A model generated the notes under the pieces. The model was not told the DNA's origin and did not search any database. It saw only the letters and a list, made by a program, of their open reading frames with translations. Positions 1-8,639 of a stretch of DNA of 64,000 nt are shown piece by piece. The position numbers and the translations under genes were made by a program. Every line of letters starts with the position of its first letter. Within the stretch, counting starts at the first letter, position 1. This DNA is from Streptomyces sp. GESEQ-4. Lineage in GTDB: Bacteria; Actinomycetota; Actinomycetes; Streptomycetales; Streptomycetaceae. The stretch spans positions 62,001-126,000 of the forward strand of contig NZ_JAFFSU010000016.1 of assembly GCF_017948455.1 (NCBI RefSeq), written 5' to 3'.

Positions 1-377
1 GGGCCGACCGCGACCGGCGGCCCCGGCGCGTGTGGCTCCAGCCGGAGGACGACGTACCGCACGTCCGGGACCGGCTCACCCGGCTGCGCGACGCCGTCGG
101 GCTGCGCCCGGCCCAGCTGGCCGTCGCACCGGCCGTGGCCACCGCCGCGGCGGACGTGCTCACCCACGGCGACGCCCTGCTGTGCTCGGCCCCGCAGGCC
201 CGCGAACTCCGCCTCCACTGGCGGCCCGTCGGCGAGCTGGGCCCCGGTTTCGCCCGCGGTTTCTCGCTCGCGGTGGCGGACGAGACGGACGTCGATGCCG
301 GGCGCATACGCCAGGCCTGCGCGCCCGGCATCGCCCGGTGCCTCGGCGCCACGGAGAGCGCGGAGGCGACCGTATGA
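1..377 (+). CDS. LysR-type regulator, C-terminal fragment (cut by window edge)
   Basis: The reading frame is open from base 3 and ends at TGA 375-377, so the gene begins upstream of the window. The visible ~124 residues (from WLQPEDD through PVGELGPGFARGF) look like the second half of a LysR effector-binding domain. A LysR gene immediately before a beta-lactamase gene is a known actinobacterial arrangement, which supports the call, but the DNA-binding domain is not in view. The stop overlaps the next ATG as ATGA. The last ~33 codons are duplicated downstream in a 125-bp tandem repeat. Confidence 0.55.
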   Translation, partial: ADRDRRPRRVWLQPEDDVPHVRDRLTRLRDAVGLRPAQLAVAPAVATAAADVLTHGDALLCSAPQARELRLHWRPVGELGPGFARGFSLAVADETDVDAGRIRQACAPGIARCLGATESAEATV

Positions 378-525
378 GCACCGGTTCCGAGCGACTGCTC
401 GCGGACGAGACGGACATCGACGCGGACCACGCACGCCATACGTGCCCGCCCCGCATCGCCCGGTGCCTCGGCGCCACGGACAGCGCGGAGGCGGCCGTAT
501 GACCACCGGTACCGAGAGACTGCTC
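276..525 (+). repeat. 125-bp tandem duplication spanning the lysR/beta-lactamase junction
   Basis: The block starting at 276 (GCGGACGAGACGGAC) recurs at 401 and continues through CGGTGCCTCGGCGCCACGG and the ATGA junction to the GCGACTGCTC/GAGACTGCTC segment. The spacing is exactly 125 bp at both ends (276 to 401; TGA 375 to TGA 500). The copies have diverged at many positions. Because 125 is not a multiple of three, the repeat carries the ATGA overlap with it and makes an extra small reading frame between the two genes. Confidence 0.85.
374..502 (+). CDS. 42-residue hybrid peptide created by the duplication
   Basis: ATG 374 overlaps the LysR stop and TGA 500-502 overlaps the beta-lactamase ATG 499, so ribosomes could pass through both junctions by coupling. 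The first nine residues (MSTGSERLL) mirror the beta-lactamase N-terminus MTTGTERLL. The remainder (ADETDIDADHARHTCPPR onward) mirrors the C-terminus of the LysR protein. It is a chimera formed by tandem duplication and probably has no function of its own. Its intact frame and its ATGA at each end mean it may be translated. Confidence 0.45.
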   Translation: MSTGSERLLADETDIDADHARHTCPPRIARCLGATDSAEAAV

Positions 526-1425
526 GGGGAACTGCGCCGGGCTCTGCACGACGGCGGGCTGTACGGCTCCTTTCTCGTCCGGGATCTGGAGACGGGTGAC
601 GAGATCGGGATCGACCCCGACACCGAGTTGCCGGCCGCGTCACTCGTGAAAATCCCGCTGGCCCTGGCGACGCTGGAGCGCATCCGGCGCGGGGAACTCG
701 ACGGCGCCAAGGTGATCGAGGTGGCGCCCGGACGGGTCACCACCCCCGGTCCGACCGGCCTGAGCCGGTTCCGGCACGCCGCCCACATCGCCGTGGAGGA
801 CCTGCTCTACCTCAGCACCTGTATCAGCGACAGCAACGCCGCCGACGCCCTCTTCGAGCTGACTCCCCCTACCCAAGTCGGGGCGGTCCTGCACGAGTTC
901 GGGCTGCGCGGCATCGCCGTCCGGCACACCATGGGCGAGTTGATGGACACCCCGGTGGAGCGTTTCGACCCCGCGGACGTCCATCTCGCGCATGCCCTCG
1001 CGATCGACGCCGGCACGCCGGGGCGCGGCCATCGGGTGCCGCAACTCGACATCTCGCGCGCGAACACCGGAACGGCACGGGCCTTCGTCGACCTCCTCCA
1101 GGCCCTGTGGACCGAGGGCGCCGAGCGCCCGGCGATCCACCCCGAGGTCGCCGCACAGGTACGCGGCTTCCTGGCCAACAACCTCCTGCGCAACCGCCTC
1201 GCCCCGGACTTCGAGTCCGACGCCTCCACCTGGTCCTCCAAGACCGGCACGCTGCTCAACCTGCGCCACGAGGTCGGCGTCGTCGAGCACGCCGACGGCC
1301 AGACCTACGCGATAGCCGCCCTGACCGAGTCGCAGGTGGCCGCCGGCCGGCAGCCGGGCGCCGACGCCCTCATGGGCCAGGTCGCCCGACGCCTGCGCGA
1401 CGAGCTCCGCTCGAGGTGGGTCTAG
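499..1425 (+). CDS. class A beta-lactamase-like serine hydrolase, no signal peptide
   Basis: The 308-residue protein has the penicilloyl-serine hydrolase motifs in order: S48-L-V-K51 (nucleophile and general base), S110-D111-S112-N113 where class A enzymes normally have SDN, and a KTG box (SSKTGTL) near residue 258. The N-terminus (MTTGTERLLGELRRALHDGG) is hydrophilic, so no export signal is visible and the protein is probably cytoplasmic. True antibiotic hydrolysis is uncertain. ATG 499 is chosen because it forms the ATGA overlap with the preceding frame. The LysR fragment upstream is the likely regulator. Confidence 0.8.
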   Translation: MTTGTERLLGELRRALHDGGLYGSFLVRDLETGDEIGIDPDTELPAASLVKIPLALATLERIRRGELDGAKVIEVAPGRVTTPGPTGLSRFRHAAHIAVEDLLYLSTCISDSNAADALFELTPPTQVGAVLHEFGLRGIAVRHTMGELMDTPVERFDPADVHLAHALAIDAGTPGRGHRVPQLDISRANTGTARAFVDLLQALWTEGAERPAIHPEVAAQVRGFLANNLLRNRLAPDFESDASTWSSKTGTLLNLRHEVGVVEHADGQTYAIAALTESQVAAGRQPGADALMGQVARRLRDELRSRWV

Positions 1426-1449
1426 AGGCTAGGAGGCGACGGCGACCCG

Positions 1450-2589
1450 TCACTTACCGCAGTACTCCCCCTCGAGCACCGCGGCCGCGTCCCCGGTCCA
1501 GTCCCCGTTGAAGTTGAAGGCGAGGGAGTGGCGGCCGTCGGCGGTCGTGACGGCCACCGAGGAAGAGCCGTGGATGCCGCCCTCGTGGCCCCAGACGTGG
1601 ACGCCGCAGCTGAGCTCGACGTCCATCAGGCCGAGGCCGTAGCGGATGTCGTTCGTGTCGGGGTCCGTCACCGTGGTCTTCATCTCCTTCAGCTGCTCGG
1701 CCGGGAGCAGCCTGCCCTGCATCAGGGCGCGGTAGAAGCGGTTCAGGTCCGCCGAGTCGGAGATCATCCCGCCCGCGGCCCCGGCTCCGGAGGGGTTCAG
1801 CACCGTGACGTCGTACGTCGGTCCCGTCGCGTCCTCCGCCAGCTTGGAGTAGGCACGGCTGCTGGGCTGCGGGACGGTGGCCCGGGTGCCGGGGACGGAG
1901 GTGGCGGCGAGACGCAGGGGCTCGATGATGCGCCGGCGCACCTCGTCGCCGTACGAGCGTCCCGTGGCCTTCTCGATCACCATGCCCGCGACGATGTAGT
2001 TGGTGTTCGAGTAGCTGTACGAGGTGCCGGGCGCGAACTCCGGCTTGTGCCGCATCGCGATCGACACCAACTGCCGGGGCGTCAGGGTGTCGTAGCGGTG
2101 CTTGAAGAAGCCGTCCGCGAGGAAGTACTTGCGGACGAAGTCGTCGTCCGAGGTGTAGCTGTAGATGCCGCTGGTGTGGTTGAGGAGCTGCCGGAGGGTG
2201 ATCCGCGCGCCGTCGTGGCCGTTGCCCTCGACCACGCCCGGCAGCCACCGCTCCACTCTGTCGTCCAGGGACAGCCTGCCCTCGGCCTCCAGTTGGAGCA
2301 GCACCGTGGCCACGAAGGTCTTGGTGATGCTGCCGACGCGGTAGCGGTCGTGCTCCGAACGCGGCTGGTCCGTCTTGATGTTGCCGACGCCGGCCGTCGT
2401 GGACCAGCTGCCGTGGCCGTCCTTCGCGGTCGCCGTGACACCGGGGACACCGGCGTCGACGGCGGCCTCGATCGCCTTGCGGGTGGCGTCGTGGTCGCTG
2501 CCCTTGTCGGCGGCCACGGCGGGTCCCGCCAGTGCCACGGCCGATAGCGCGACTGCCGTCGCCGCCGCCAGGGTCATCCGTACGGTCAT
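1450..2589 (-). CDS. secreted serine hydrolase (class C beta-lactamase / D-Ala-D-Ala carboxypeptidase type)
   Basis: This 379-residue protein has a Sec signal peptide (residues 1-27, ending AVA-AD). The catalytic S87-I-T-K90 box, a Y-S-N motif (YSYSN, near residue 190) and an HEGG box near residue 345 are characteristic of the class C beta-lactamase/DD-peptidase family (family S12). It should act outside the membrane on peptidoglycan peptides or esters; the substrate cannot be assigned. ATG 2589 is preferred over the in-frame GTG at 2601 because GGGGGAAG lies directly upstream. It converges on the beta-lactamase gene with a 24-bp gap. Confidence 0.85.
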   Translation of the reverse strand: MTVRMTLAAATAVALSAVALAGPAVAADKGSDHDATRKAIEAAVDAGVPGVTATAKDGHGSWSTTAGVGNIKTDQPRSEHDRYRVGSITKTFVATVLLQLEAEGRLSLDDRVERWLPGVVEGNGHDGARITLRQLLNHTSGIYSYTSDDDFVRKYFLADGFFKHRYDTLTPRQLVSIAMRHKPEFAPGTSYSYSNTNYIVAGMVIEKATGRSYGDEVRRRIIEPLRLAATSVPGTRATVPQPSSRAYSKLAEDATGPTYDVTVLNPSGAGAAGGMISDSADLNRFYRALMQGRLLPAEQLKEMKTTVTDPDTNDIRYGLGLMDVELSCGVHVWGHEGGIHGSSSVAVTTADGRHSLAFNFNGDWTGDAAAVLEGEYCGK

Positions 2590-2701
2590 GTCTTCCCCCA
2601 CTTGTCGTACGCCCTTGAGCTCGGTCGCGGGGAAGGACCCCGGGGTCCGGGGGGAAGGTTGCCGCGCTGCGGCGAGGTTGAGCGGCTTTGAGCCCTTCTG
2701 G

Positions 2702-3094
2702 TCAGGCGGCCAGTTGTCGTTGCACTGCCTGGGCGTCGATCAGGTAGTTCATCTCGTAGAAGCGCCCGTCACGAACCTTGTGGAAGGCGTACTCGGCGTA
2801 CTCGACGGTGGTGCCGGTGGGGGGCACGCCGAACCACTCCTTCGCGGGCGTGCCCTTGTTGAACAGACGGGCCGCCACGCGATCACCGTCGATGGCGAGG
2901 TCCTTGACCCGCCAGGTGAAGTCGGGGACCGCGTCGACATGGCCCTTCTGGGCCGCGATGACGTCGTCCCGCTTGACCGGGGAGCCGTTCATGATGACCT
3001 CGTCGTGGACGAACTCGGTCATGCGGTCGAACTCATGCGCGTTGAGCGCGTCGATGTAGCGCTGGAAGAAGTCGCGCAGTTCGGCGTCAGACAT
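2702..3094 (-). CDS. SnoaL-like / NTF2-fold ester cyclase family protein
   Basis: A 130-residue alpha+beta-cone protein. The pattern FFQRYIDALNAHEFDRM...VHDEVIMNG followed by a strand-rich C-terminal half is typical of SnoaL-like NTF2-fold proteins, which cyclise esters, hydrate small molecules or have no known substrate. It lies 27 bp downstream of the SDR gene on the same strand, so the two are probably co-transcribed and controlled by the TetR operator at 3881-3902. The substrate is unknown. ATG 3094 is the first good start. Confidence 0.7.
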   Translation of the reverse strand: MSDAELRDFFQRYIDALNAHEFDRMTEFVHDEVIMNGSPVKRDDVIAAQKGHVDAVPDFTWRVKDLAIDGDRVAARLFNKGTPAKEWFGVPPTGTTVEYAEYAFHKVRDGRFYEMNYLIDAQAVQRQLAA

Positions 3095-3120
3095 GGTTGC
3101 CTCTCGGTCTCTCGGAATCG

Positions 3121-3861
3121 TCAGATCTGGTTCAGGCCGCCGTCGACGTAGAGATTGGCGCCGTAGACGAAGCTGCTGTCCGGCGAGGCGAGGAAGGTCA
3201 CGGCGGCGGCGATCTCGTCCGGGTCGGCGACCCGCTTGGGGGGCAGGCCGGCCGCCACCGCCTTCAGCATCTCCTCGGCGCGATCGCCGAAAGCCGCGTC
3301 CCACATCGGAGTGTTCACCGGGCCCGGCGAGATCACGTTCACCCGGACACCGCGGCTGCCAAGCTCGTCGGCCCAGGCGCGGGCGTAGGCCCGCACGGCC
3401 GCCTTCGACGCCCCGTAGGCGCTCATGCCCGCGGCGCCCGACTCGGCGGCGGTGGAGGCGGTGAGGATCACCGAGGCGCCCTCGTTGAGCAGCGGGAGGG
3501 CCTTCTGCACGGTGAAGAAGGTGCCCTTGACGTTGATGTCGAAGACCGCGTCATGCATGTCCTCGGTGAGCTCGTCCAGGGTCGCGAGGTGGTTGATGGC
3601 CGCGTTGGCGAACAGCACGTCCAGGCCCTGACCGCGCTCCCGCACCCTCTCGTACAGGCGGTCCACATCGGCACCGACGCTGACGTCACCGGGCACCGCG
3701 GTGGCGTTGCCGATGGCGGCGACGGCCTTCTCCAGCTCGGTTTCGCGCCGGCCGGTGATGAACACGTGCGCGCCCTCGGCTGCGAACCGCTTCGCAGTCG
3801 CCAGGCCGATCCCGGTGCTGCCGCCGGTGACGACTGCGGTCTTGCCCTCAAGCTGCCCCAT
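3121..3861 (-). CDS. SDR family NAD(P)-dependent oxidoreductase
   Basis: A 246-residue classical short-chain dehydrogenase. It has the TGGSTGIG nucleotide loop near residues 12-19, an NAA motif in FANAAINH, and a catalytic S...Y-x3-K (STAAES...YGASK). The C-terminus LYVDGGLNQ is standard for the FabG-like subgroup. ATG 3861 is used because it opens with the canonical MGQLEGKTAVVTGG. The gene diverges from a TetR regulator across a 95-bp gap containing a perfect palindrome, so it is the likely regulated target. The substrate is unknown. Confidence 0.88.
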   Translation of the reverse strand: MGQLEGKTAVVTGGSTGIGLATAKRFAAEGAHVFITGRRETELEKAVAAIGNATAVPGDVSVGADVDRLYERVRERGQGLDVLFANAAINHLATLDELTEDMHDAVFDINVKGTFFTVQKALPLLNEGASVILTASTAAESGAAGMSAYGASKAAVRAYARAWADELGSRGVRVNVISPGPVNTPMWDAAFGDRAEEMLKAVAAGLPPKRVADPDEIAAAVTFLASPDSSFVYGANLYVDGGLNQI

Positions 3862-3880
3862 GAGTATGACCTCCACAAAT

Positions 3881-3902
3881 TTCGGTACCGATCGGTACCG
3901 AA
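3881..3902. promoter_or_regulatory. 22-bp perfect palindromic operator between SDR and tetR
   Basis: The half-site TTCGGTACCGA is followed by its exact reverse complement, giving 22 bp with no mismatch. It lies 19 bp before the SDR start and 54 bp before the TetR start. This is the position and symmetry expected of a TetR-family repressor that controls both divergent genes. Confidence 0.8.
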
Positions 3903-3956
3903 GGAGACCGTAACACCTTCCGCACCGACCAGTACAGAAGAGGTACGATCGCTCGC

Positions 3957-4601
3957 ATGGAGAAGCGACAGAAGGCACCGATCGGCCGACCGAGGGGTTT
4001 CGACGCCGACGCGGCCCTCGAGCGGGCCATGCGGGTCTTCTGGGAACAGGGCTACGAAGGCGCCAGCCTCACCGACCTGACCAGCGCCATGGGCATCACC
4101 CGCACCAGCATGTACGCGGCCTTCGGCAACAAGGAGGACCTGTTCCGCAAGGCCCTGGAGCGCTACACCGAGGGCCCCGCCTCGTACGCGGCGCGCGCCT
4201 TGCGGGAGCCGACTGCCCGGCAGGTGGCCACCGCGTTTCTCAACGGCTCCGTGCGGGCCACCACGCGCCCCGGCGGCCCCACCGGGTGCCTCGGCGTCCA
4301 AGGGTCTCTCGCCGCCGGCGATCCGGGACGGGGCGCCCGCGACGACCTCATCGCCTGGCGCAACGAACACACCTCCCTGCTCCGCGACCGCTTCCAGCAA
4401 GCCGTCGACGAGGGAGATCTGCCCCCGGGCACCGATCCCGGACTGCTCGCCCGCTACCTCATGACCGTGGGCAACGGCATCGCCGTCCAAGCCGCCGGCG
4501 GCGCCCCTCGCGACGAACTCCAGCACGTGGCCGACATGGCCCTGCAGGGCTGGCCACCGGCCACGGGCCCGTACGCGGCCGAGCCGGCGCCGTCCGCTTA
4601 G
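3957..4601 (+). CDS. TetR/AcrR family transcriptional regulator
   Basis: A 214-residue regulator. Its N-terminal helix-turn-helix spans about residues 12-60 (ALERAMRVFWEQGYEGASL...ITRTSMYAAFGNKEDLF). The ligand-binding domain contains PTGCLGVQG, as in many repressors that sit beside an SDR. A possible -10 (TACGAT, 3944-3949) places transcription start at or next to the ATG, so the mRNA is probably leaderless. The 3' end overlaps the convergent metallophosphoesterase gene by 4 bp (4598-4601). It should repress itself and the SDR/SnoaL pair through the palindrome at 3881. Confidence 0.88.
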   Translation: MEKRQKAPIGRPRGFDADAALERAMRVFWEQGYEGASLTDLTSAMGITRTSMYAAFGNKEDLFRKALERYTEGPASYAARALREPTARQVATAFLNGSVRATTRPGGPTGCLGVQGSLAAGDPGRGARDDLIAWRNEHTSLLRDRFQQAVDEGDLPPGTDPGLLARYLMTVGNGIAVQAAGGAPRDELQHVADMALQGWPPATGPYAAEPAPSA

Positions 4602-6373
4602 CGCCCGGTGACCGACCCCTTCTTCAGCACCAGCTCGGTGTTCCGGTCACCCGACTCCCCCGCCAGCTTCGTGCTGGCGCCCGGGGCGTTGAAGGAGAGC
4701 TCGCGGTAGAGGGCGGCCAGGCCGGTCTGGGAGAGGTCGGTGAAGTCGGTGCGGTGCGGGGCGGCGGACTCGATGAGGGTGGTGAAGAGCGACAGCGTGC
4801 CGTCCTTGTTGTCCACCACCTCGATGATGCGGGCGAGTTGGGGGAAGTCCACGTGGGAGGCGGTGGAGATCTCCCAGAAGGAGTGGCCGCCGGAGCCGGT
4901 GCGCGGGGTGATGACGTTCCGGTGGATGTGGCCGTTCACCCAGGCGAGCACGTTGGTGTTGCGGCCCAGCACGGCGAGGACGTCCTCGCCGCCGTGCCGA
5001 CGGTCGTTCGGGCGGGCCGGGTCGGGGCGCAGGTTGGTCATCGTGCCGCTGGTGTGGTGGCTGAAGATGATCGCGTACGAGTGCTTGTTCTGCTTCAGCG
5101 TCCGGTCCAGCCACATCAACTGACCCGCCCCGATGGACCCGTTGTAGTGGCCGCCCGCGTCGGTGGTGTCCAGGCTGATGCCGATGACGTCGTCGGAGAT
5201 GCGGAAGCTGTAGTACTGGGTGCCCGCCTCGACGTTCGCCGCGGAGTAGCCGTGCCCGACCGGGCCCACACCCTGGTACGCCGGGTCCAGATGGGCCTGG
5301 ACGTACTCGGCGGCGGTGAACGGGGCGCGGCTGTCGTCCGGGGTGACCGAGCGTAGATCGCGGGAGTGCGCCTTCAGCAGGTCGCGGAACCAGGTGCCCT
5401 TGGGGTCCGTGTCACCCTTGAGCGTGTCCTGGAGCTTCTTCGCCTCGGACGCCGACAGGCTCATCAGCTTCTTGCCGCCGACGGCGAACTCGGCGAGGTA
5501 GGAGTCGCCGTGGCCGTAGGTGCCGAGCGGCATGGCGTCGTGGTTGCCGACGGTGGAGTACCAGGGGATGGTCAGTCCCGGGCTGTTCATCTCGCGGATC
5601 GCGGCGGCCAGGAAGCCGTCGAGGTGCGGGAAGCCGAGCTGCTTGTCGGCGTCGCGGGTGGTGGAGTCCGGCTGCCAGTACTGCTTGAGGCCGCTGTTCT
5701 GGACGCCCTCATAGCGGCGCGGATCCCCGGTGTTGGGGGTGACCCGGCCACCGCTCATGATCGTCAGGAACCACTCCAGCTCGGACTTGGCGTTGTTGTC
5801 CGTGTTGTCGCCGGTGGTCATGGCGAAGTGGAGCGGGGAGCCGGTGACGGGGGCTCCCCGCAGCGCGTTGACCCGCTCCACCAGCGAGATGGCGCCCGGC
5901 ACGGTCAGCGCCTCCTGCGGCCGCCAGGCGTGTACGTCCGTCGAGCGGAGGAACTCCAGACGCAGCGGGTGCTGGGTGTCGATCAGATGCAGATCGGTGA
6001 GCTGCACGAACGCGGCGAGCGCGGTACGGCGGCCCGCGCGGCCCGACTTGGGGGCGGCCAGGTCGCTGCGGACGACGCGCTGCCAGCCGGGGCCGTCACC
6101 GAGGCGCCGGTAGCCGGAGGAGGTGCGGGGGGCGGCGACGGCGGCGAGTGTGGTGCCGCGCGTGTAGGGCGCGAGGGGTGCGGTGGCGGCCTCGCGGGCG
6201 GTGACGACCGGGGCTTCCTTGGCGATGGCGGTGCTCGCGGTGGCGGCCTGGCTGTCGGTGGGCCGCAGGGCGTAGCCGACGCCGGCGGACAGGGACACCG
6301 CCCCGGTGGCGGCGAGCAGCGTACGACGGTGGACCCCCAGCGTGGAGCTGGCGACAGAGCGTATCCGCGACAT
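4598..6373 (-). CDS. Tat-exported metallophosphoesterase (TIGR03767-like)
   Basis: This 591-residue protein starts with a twin-arginine signal (HRRTLLAATGAVSLS, then a hydrophobic stretch to about residue 45). It carries calcineurin-like metal motifs: a D-x-H in LTDLHLID, GDNTD, GNHDAMP, and FSHH...GHIHRN towards the C-terminus. The length and the long insertions fit the actinobacterial TIGR03767 phosphodiesterase family rather than compact phosphatases. It is probably exported folded with its metals bound. The substrate is unknown. ATG 6373 is preferred because it leaves the Tat motif near the N-terminus. Confidence 0.8.
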   Translation of the reverse strand: MSRIRSVASSTLGVHRRTLLAATGAVSLSAGVGYALRPTDSQAATASTAIAKEAPVVTAREAATAPLAPYTRGTTLAAVAAPRTSSGYRRLGDGPGWQRVVRSDLAAPKSGRAGRRTALAAFVQLTDLHLIDTQHPLRLEFLRSTDVHAWRPQEALTVPGAISLVERVNALRGAPVTGSPLHFAMTTGDNTDNNAKSELEWFLTIMSGGRVTPNTGDPRRYEGVQNSGLKQYWQPDSTTRDADKQLGFPHLDGFLAAAIREMNSPGLTIPWYSTVGNHDAMPLGTYGHGDSYLAEFAVGGKKLMSLSASEAKKLQDTLKGDTDPKGTWFRDLLKAHSRDLRSVTPDDSRAPFTAAEYVQAHLDPAYQGVGPVGHGYSAANVEAGTQYYSFRISDDVIGISLDTTDAGGHYNGSIGAGQLMWLDRTLKQNKHSYAIIFSHHTSGTMTNLRPDPARPNDRRHGGEDVLAVLGRNTNVLAWVNGHIHRNVITPRTGSGGHSFWEISTASHVDFPQLARIIEVVDNKDGTLSLFTTLIESAAPHRTDFTDLSQTGLAALYRELSFNAPGASTKLAGESGDRNTELVLKKGSVTGR

Positions 6374-6650
6374 GCGCGTGTCTCCCCGAGTGCGAACGCG
6401 TCGACAGTGGTCACGGGCCGTCGCTCTCGCGAACTTCCCGCTCGTACTGGATCGTTGGCAGCAGGGGTGACCTGCGCGTAAACAAGACCACAACGCGCAA
6501 CGCCGATCACCGTACGTCGATCTTGAACTACCCTTCGCGTACGCGAGCGCTCCGCGAACGTCCGGGATACGGTCACTCAGCGTTCATCTAACGGGGTACA
6601 CAAGCAAAGCGCTCCGCGGAATTCCGGTGCGTCAGCTGCGGGTCCGTCGT

Positions 6651-6743
6651 GGCTGGTCGCGCAGTTCCCCGCGCCCCTTACGGGGTGCGGTACAGCACCG
6701 TTGGCAGCGCCCCGAAGGGGCGCGGGGAACTGCGCGACCAGCC
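6651..6743 (-). terminator. 29-bp perfect inverted repeat built from two copies of the dispersed Streptomyces repeat
   Basis: The arm at 6651-6679 (begins GGCTGGTCGCGCAGTTCC) is the exact reverse complement of 6715-6743, with a 35-nt loop. It lies 27 bp beyond the stop of the PNPOx-family gene and can fold as a very stable hairpin, so it probably ends that transcript. Each arm is also a copy of the repeat found at 7777, 12128, 28096 and 45280. Confidence 0.7.
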
Positions 6744-6769
6744 CCCACCGGCCCGCAGGTCCATCACCG

Positions 6770-7403
6770 CTAATAGGCGGACGCGGGATTGGCGGGCGAG
6801 TATTCGGGGTCGGCCCAGCGCAGTGGCAGTGCCGCCGGGGTCTCGACCGACTCCGTCACCGTGAAGCGGACCGTGCGCGTGCCGTCGGCGGTGAACTCCG
6901 TGTGCGCCTCGCCGGTGAGCTGGAGAGCCGTGCCTGTCGTCCAGTCCAGGAACAGCAGGCCCGCGCGCGGGTCGGCCGCCAGGTTGCCCAGGGTGAGGAA
7001 CATGGAGTTGCCCGGGTAGTCGCGCCAGCTCAGCCGGGCGGGGGAATCGACGTGTACGAAGCCGGGGTTGCCGCCTCGATGGCTGACGTCGGCTCCGTTC
7101 GCGTGGACGGTGGCGAGGAAGAAGGTGTCGGCCGACTCGATGAACTCGGCCTGGTCGGCGGTCAGTTCGGGGCCATGTCGGGAAGCGCCCGGCCTGCGGC
7201 CGTCGACCACTTCGTACGCTTCCCTCTTCTGCAGGTACTTCGGGCAGTTGGCGAACACCCGGTCCGCCTCGATCGCGAAGCCCCGGGGTGTGGGGCGGAG
7301 CCGGCCGTCCAGGCGCATGCGGCGGCGGGTGCGGGGGTCGAGGGCGAGGGTGCCGACGGGGGTGCCGGGGGTGGGGAGGGCGGGGGCGAGGGGGTCGGCG
7401 GGG

Positions 7404-7405
<2 letters not shown>
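6770..7405 (-). pseudogene. pyridoxamine 5'-phosphate oxidase family protein, 5' end lost in a poly-G tract
   Basis: From ATG 7318 there are 182 intact residues (VFANCPKYLQKRE, DTFFLATVHANGADVSHRGGN, NSMFLTLGNL, GLLFLDWTTGTALQLTGEA). These match the C-terminal two-thirds of the flavin-binding PNPOx-like family, whose members are about 280-300 residues long. The frame stays open and family-like upstream of that ATG (TPGTPVGTLALDPRTRRRM), up to about 7405, where it runs into homopolymeric G. The ATG at 7318 is therefore not the natural start, and roughly the first 80-90 residues are missing or unreadable. Either the gene is truncated or the assembly is wrong here. Confidence 0.75.
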
Positions 7406-7747
<342 letters not shown>

Positions 7748-7748
7748 T

Positions 7749-8639
7749 GGGTTGTTGGCGGGTGCGGGTTGTGTGTGGCTGGTCGCGCAGTTCCCCGCGC
7801 CCCTGGGGGGCGATGGTGTCCCGTTCCTCGAGTCGTTGCCGTAGATCCGCCGCCCGTCGGCGTGCGTCTCGGACCGTCAGGGGGAGGGGGGTCCAGTCCG
7901 CCAGGCGGCCCAGGGCTACCACCGGTGGGTATACCGGGGATACGGCCATCACCTCGGCCGGGGGACCGAGGATCGGGGTGGCGCCGGGGGAGGGGAAGAG
8001 GGCGATCTGGTCGGCGTACTGGACGACGCGCTCCAGGCGGTGTTCGGCCATCAGTACCGTCGTGCCTAGGTCGTGGACCAGGCGTTGCAGGACTGCGAGG
8101 ACTTCTTCGGCGGCTGCTGGGTCGAGGGCGGAGGTGGGTTCGTCGAGGACGAGGACCTTGGGGTGGGGGGTGAGGACCGAGCCGATGGCTACGCGTTGTT
8201 GCTGGCCGCCGGAGAGGGTGGAGATCGGGCGGTTGCGGAGGTCGGCAAGGCCCAGTAGGTCCAGGGTTTCTTCGACTCGGCGGCGCATCACGTCCGGGGG
8301 CAGGCCCAACGACTCCATGCCGTAGGCGAGTTCGTCCTCGACGAGGTCCGTCACGAAGTGGGAGAGGGGATCCTGGCCCACCGTGCCGACCACGTCGGCG
8401 AGTTCGCGGGGCTTGTGCGTGCGGGTGTCGCGGCCGGCCACCGTGACGCGGCCGCGCAGGGTGCCGCCGGTGAAGTGCGGGACCAGGCCGCTGACCGTGC
8501 CGAGGACGGTCGACTTGCCGACGCCGGACGGGCCGACGAGCAGGACCAGTTCGCCCTCGGGGACCTCGAAGTCGACGCCCCTGACGGTGGGTTCGGTCGC
8601 TCCGTCGTACGTCACGGAGACATCGTCGAAGCGGATCAT
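7749..8639 (-). pseudogene. ECF transporter ATPase (EcfA/CbiO type), 3' part lost in the poly-G tract
   Basis: ATG 8639 overlaps the EcfT stop (ATGA). The first ~240 residues form a complete ABC ATPase: Walker A GPSGVGKST, Q-loop TVGQDP, signature LSGGQQQR, Walker B VLVLDEPTSALD and an H-loop MAEHRLE. Actinobacterial relatives are often two fused ATPase domains, and the sequence after 240 (PVYPPVVALGRLADWTPLPL) resembles their inter-domain linker. Here the linker runs through a dispersed-repeat copy (7777-7804) and then into homopolymer. The second domain and any downstream S-component gene are therefore missing from the sequence as given. The subunit would energise uptake of a vitamin, probably a cobalamin-type compound given the operon's riboswitch. 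Confidence 0.8.
7777..7804 (+). repeat. dispersed Streptomyces repeat, copy 3
   Basis: Same core as 6651-6679 (GGCTGGTCGCGCAGTTCC onward). It falls inside the frame of the ECF ATPase linker, where it is read on the minus strand as GRGELRDQP, just before the poly-G tract. Confidence 0.85.

Noticed and set aside
499..2589. Two adjacent beta-lactam-hydrolase genes as an acquired resistance cassette
   Set aside because: Codon use matches the surroundings, no mobile element is present, and such proteins are normal chromosomal genes in Streptomyces.
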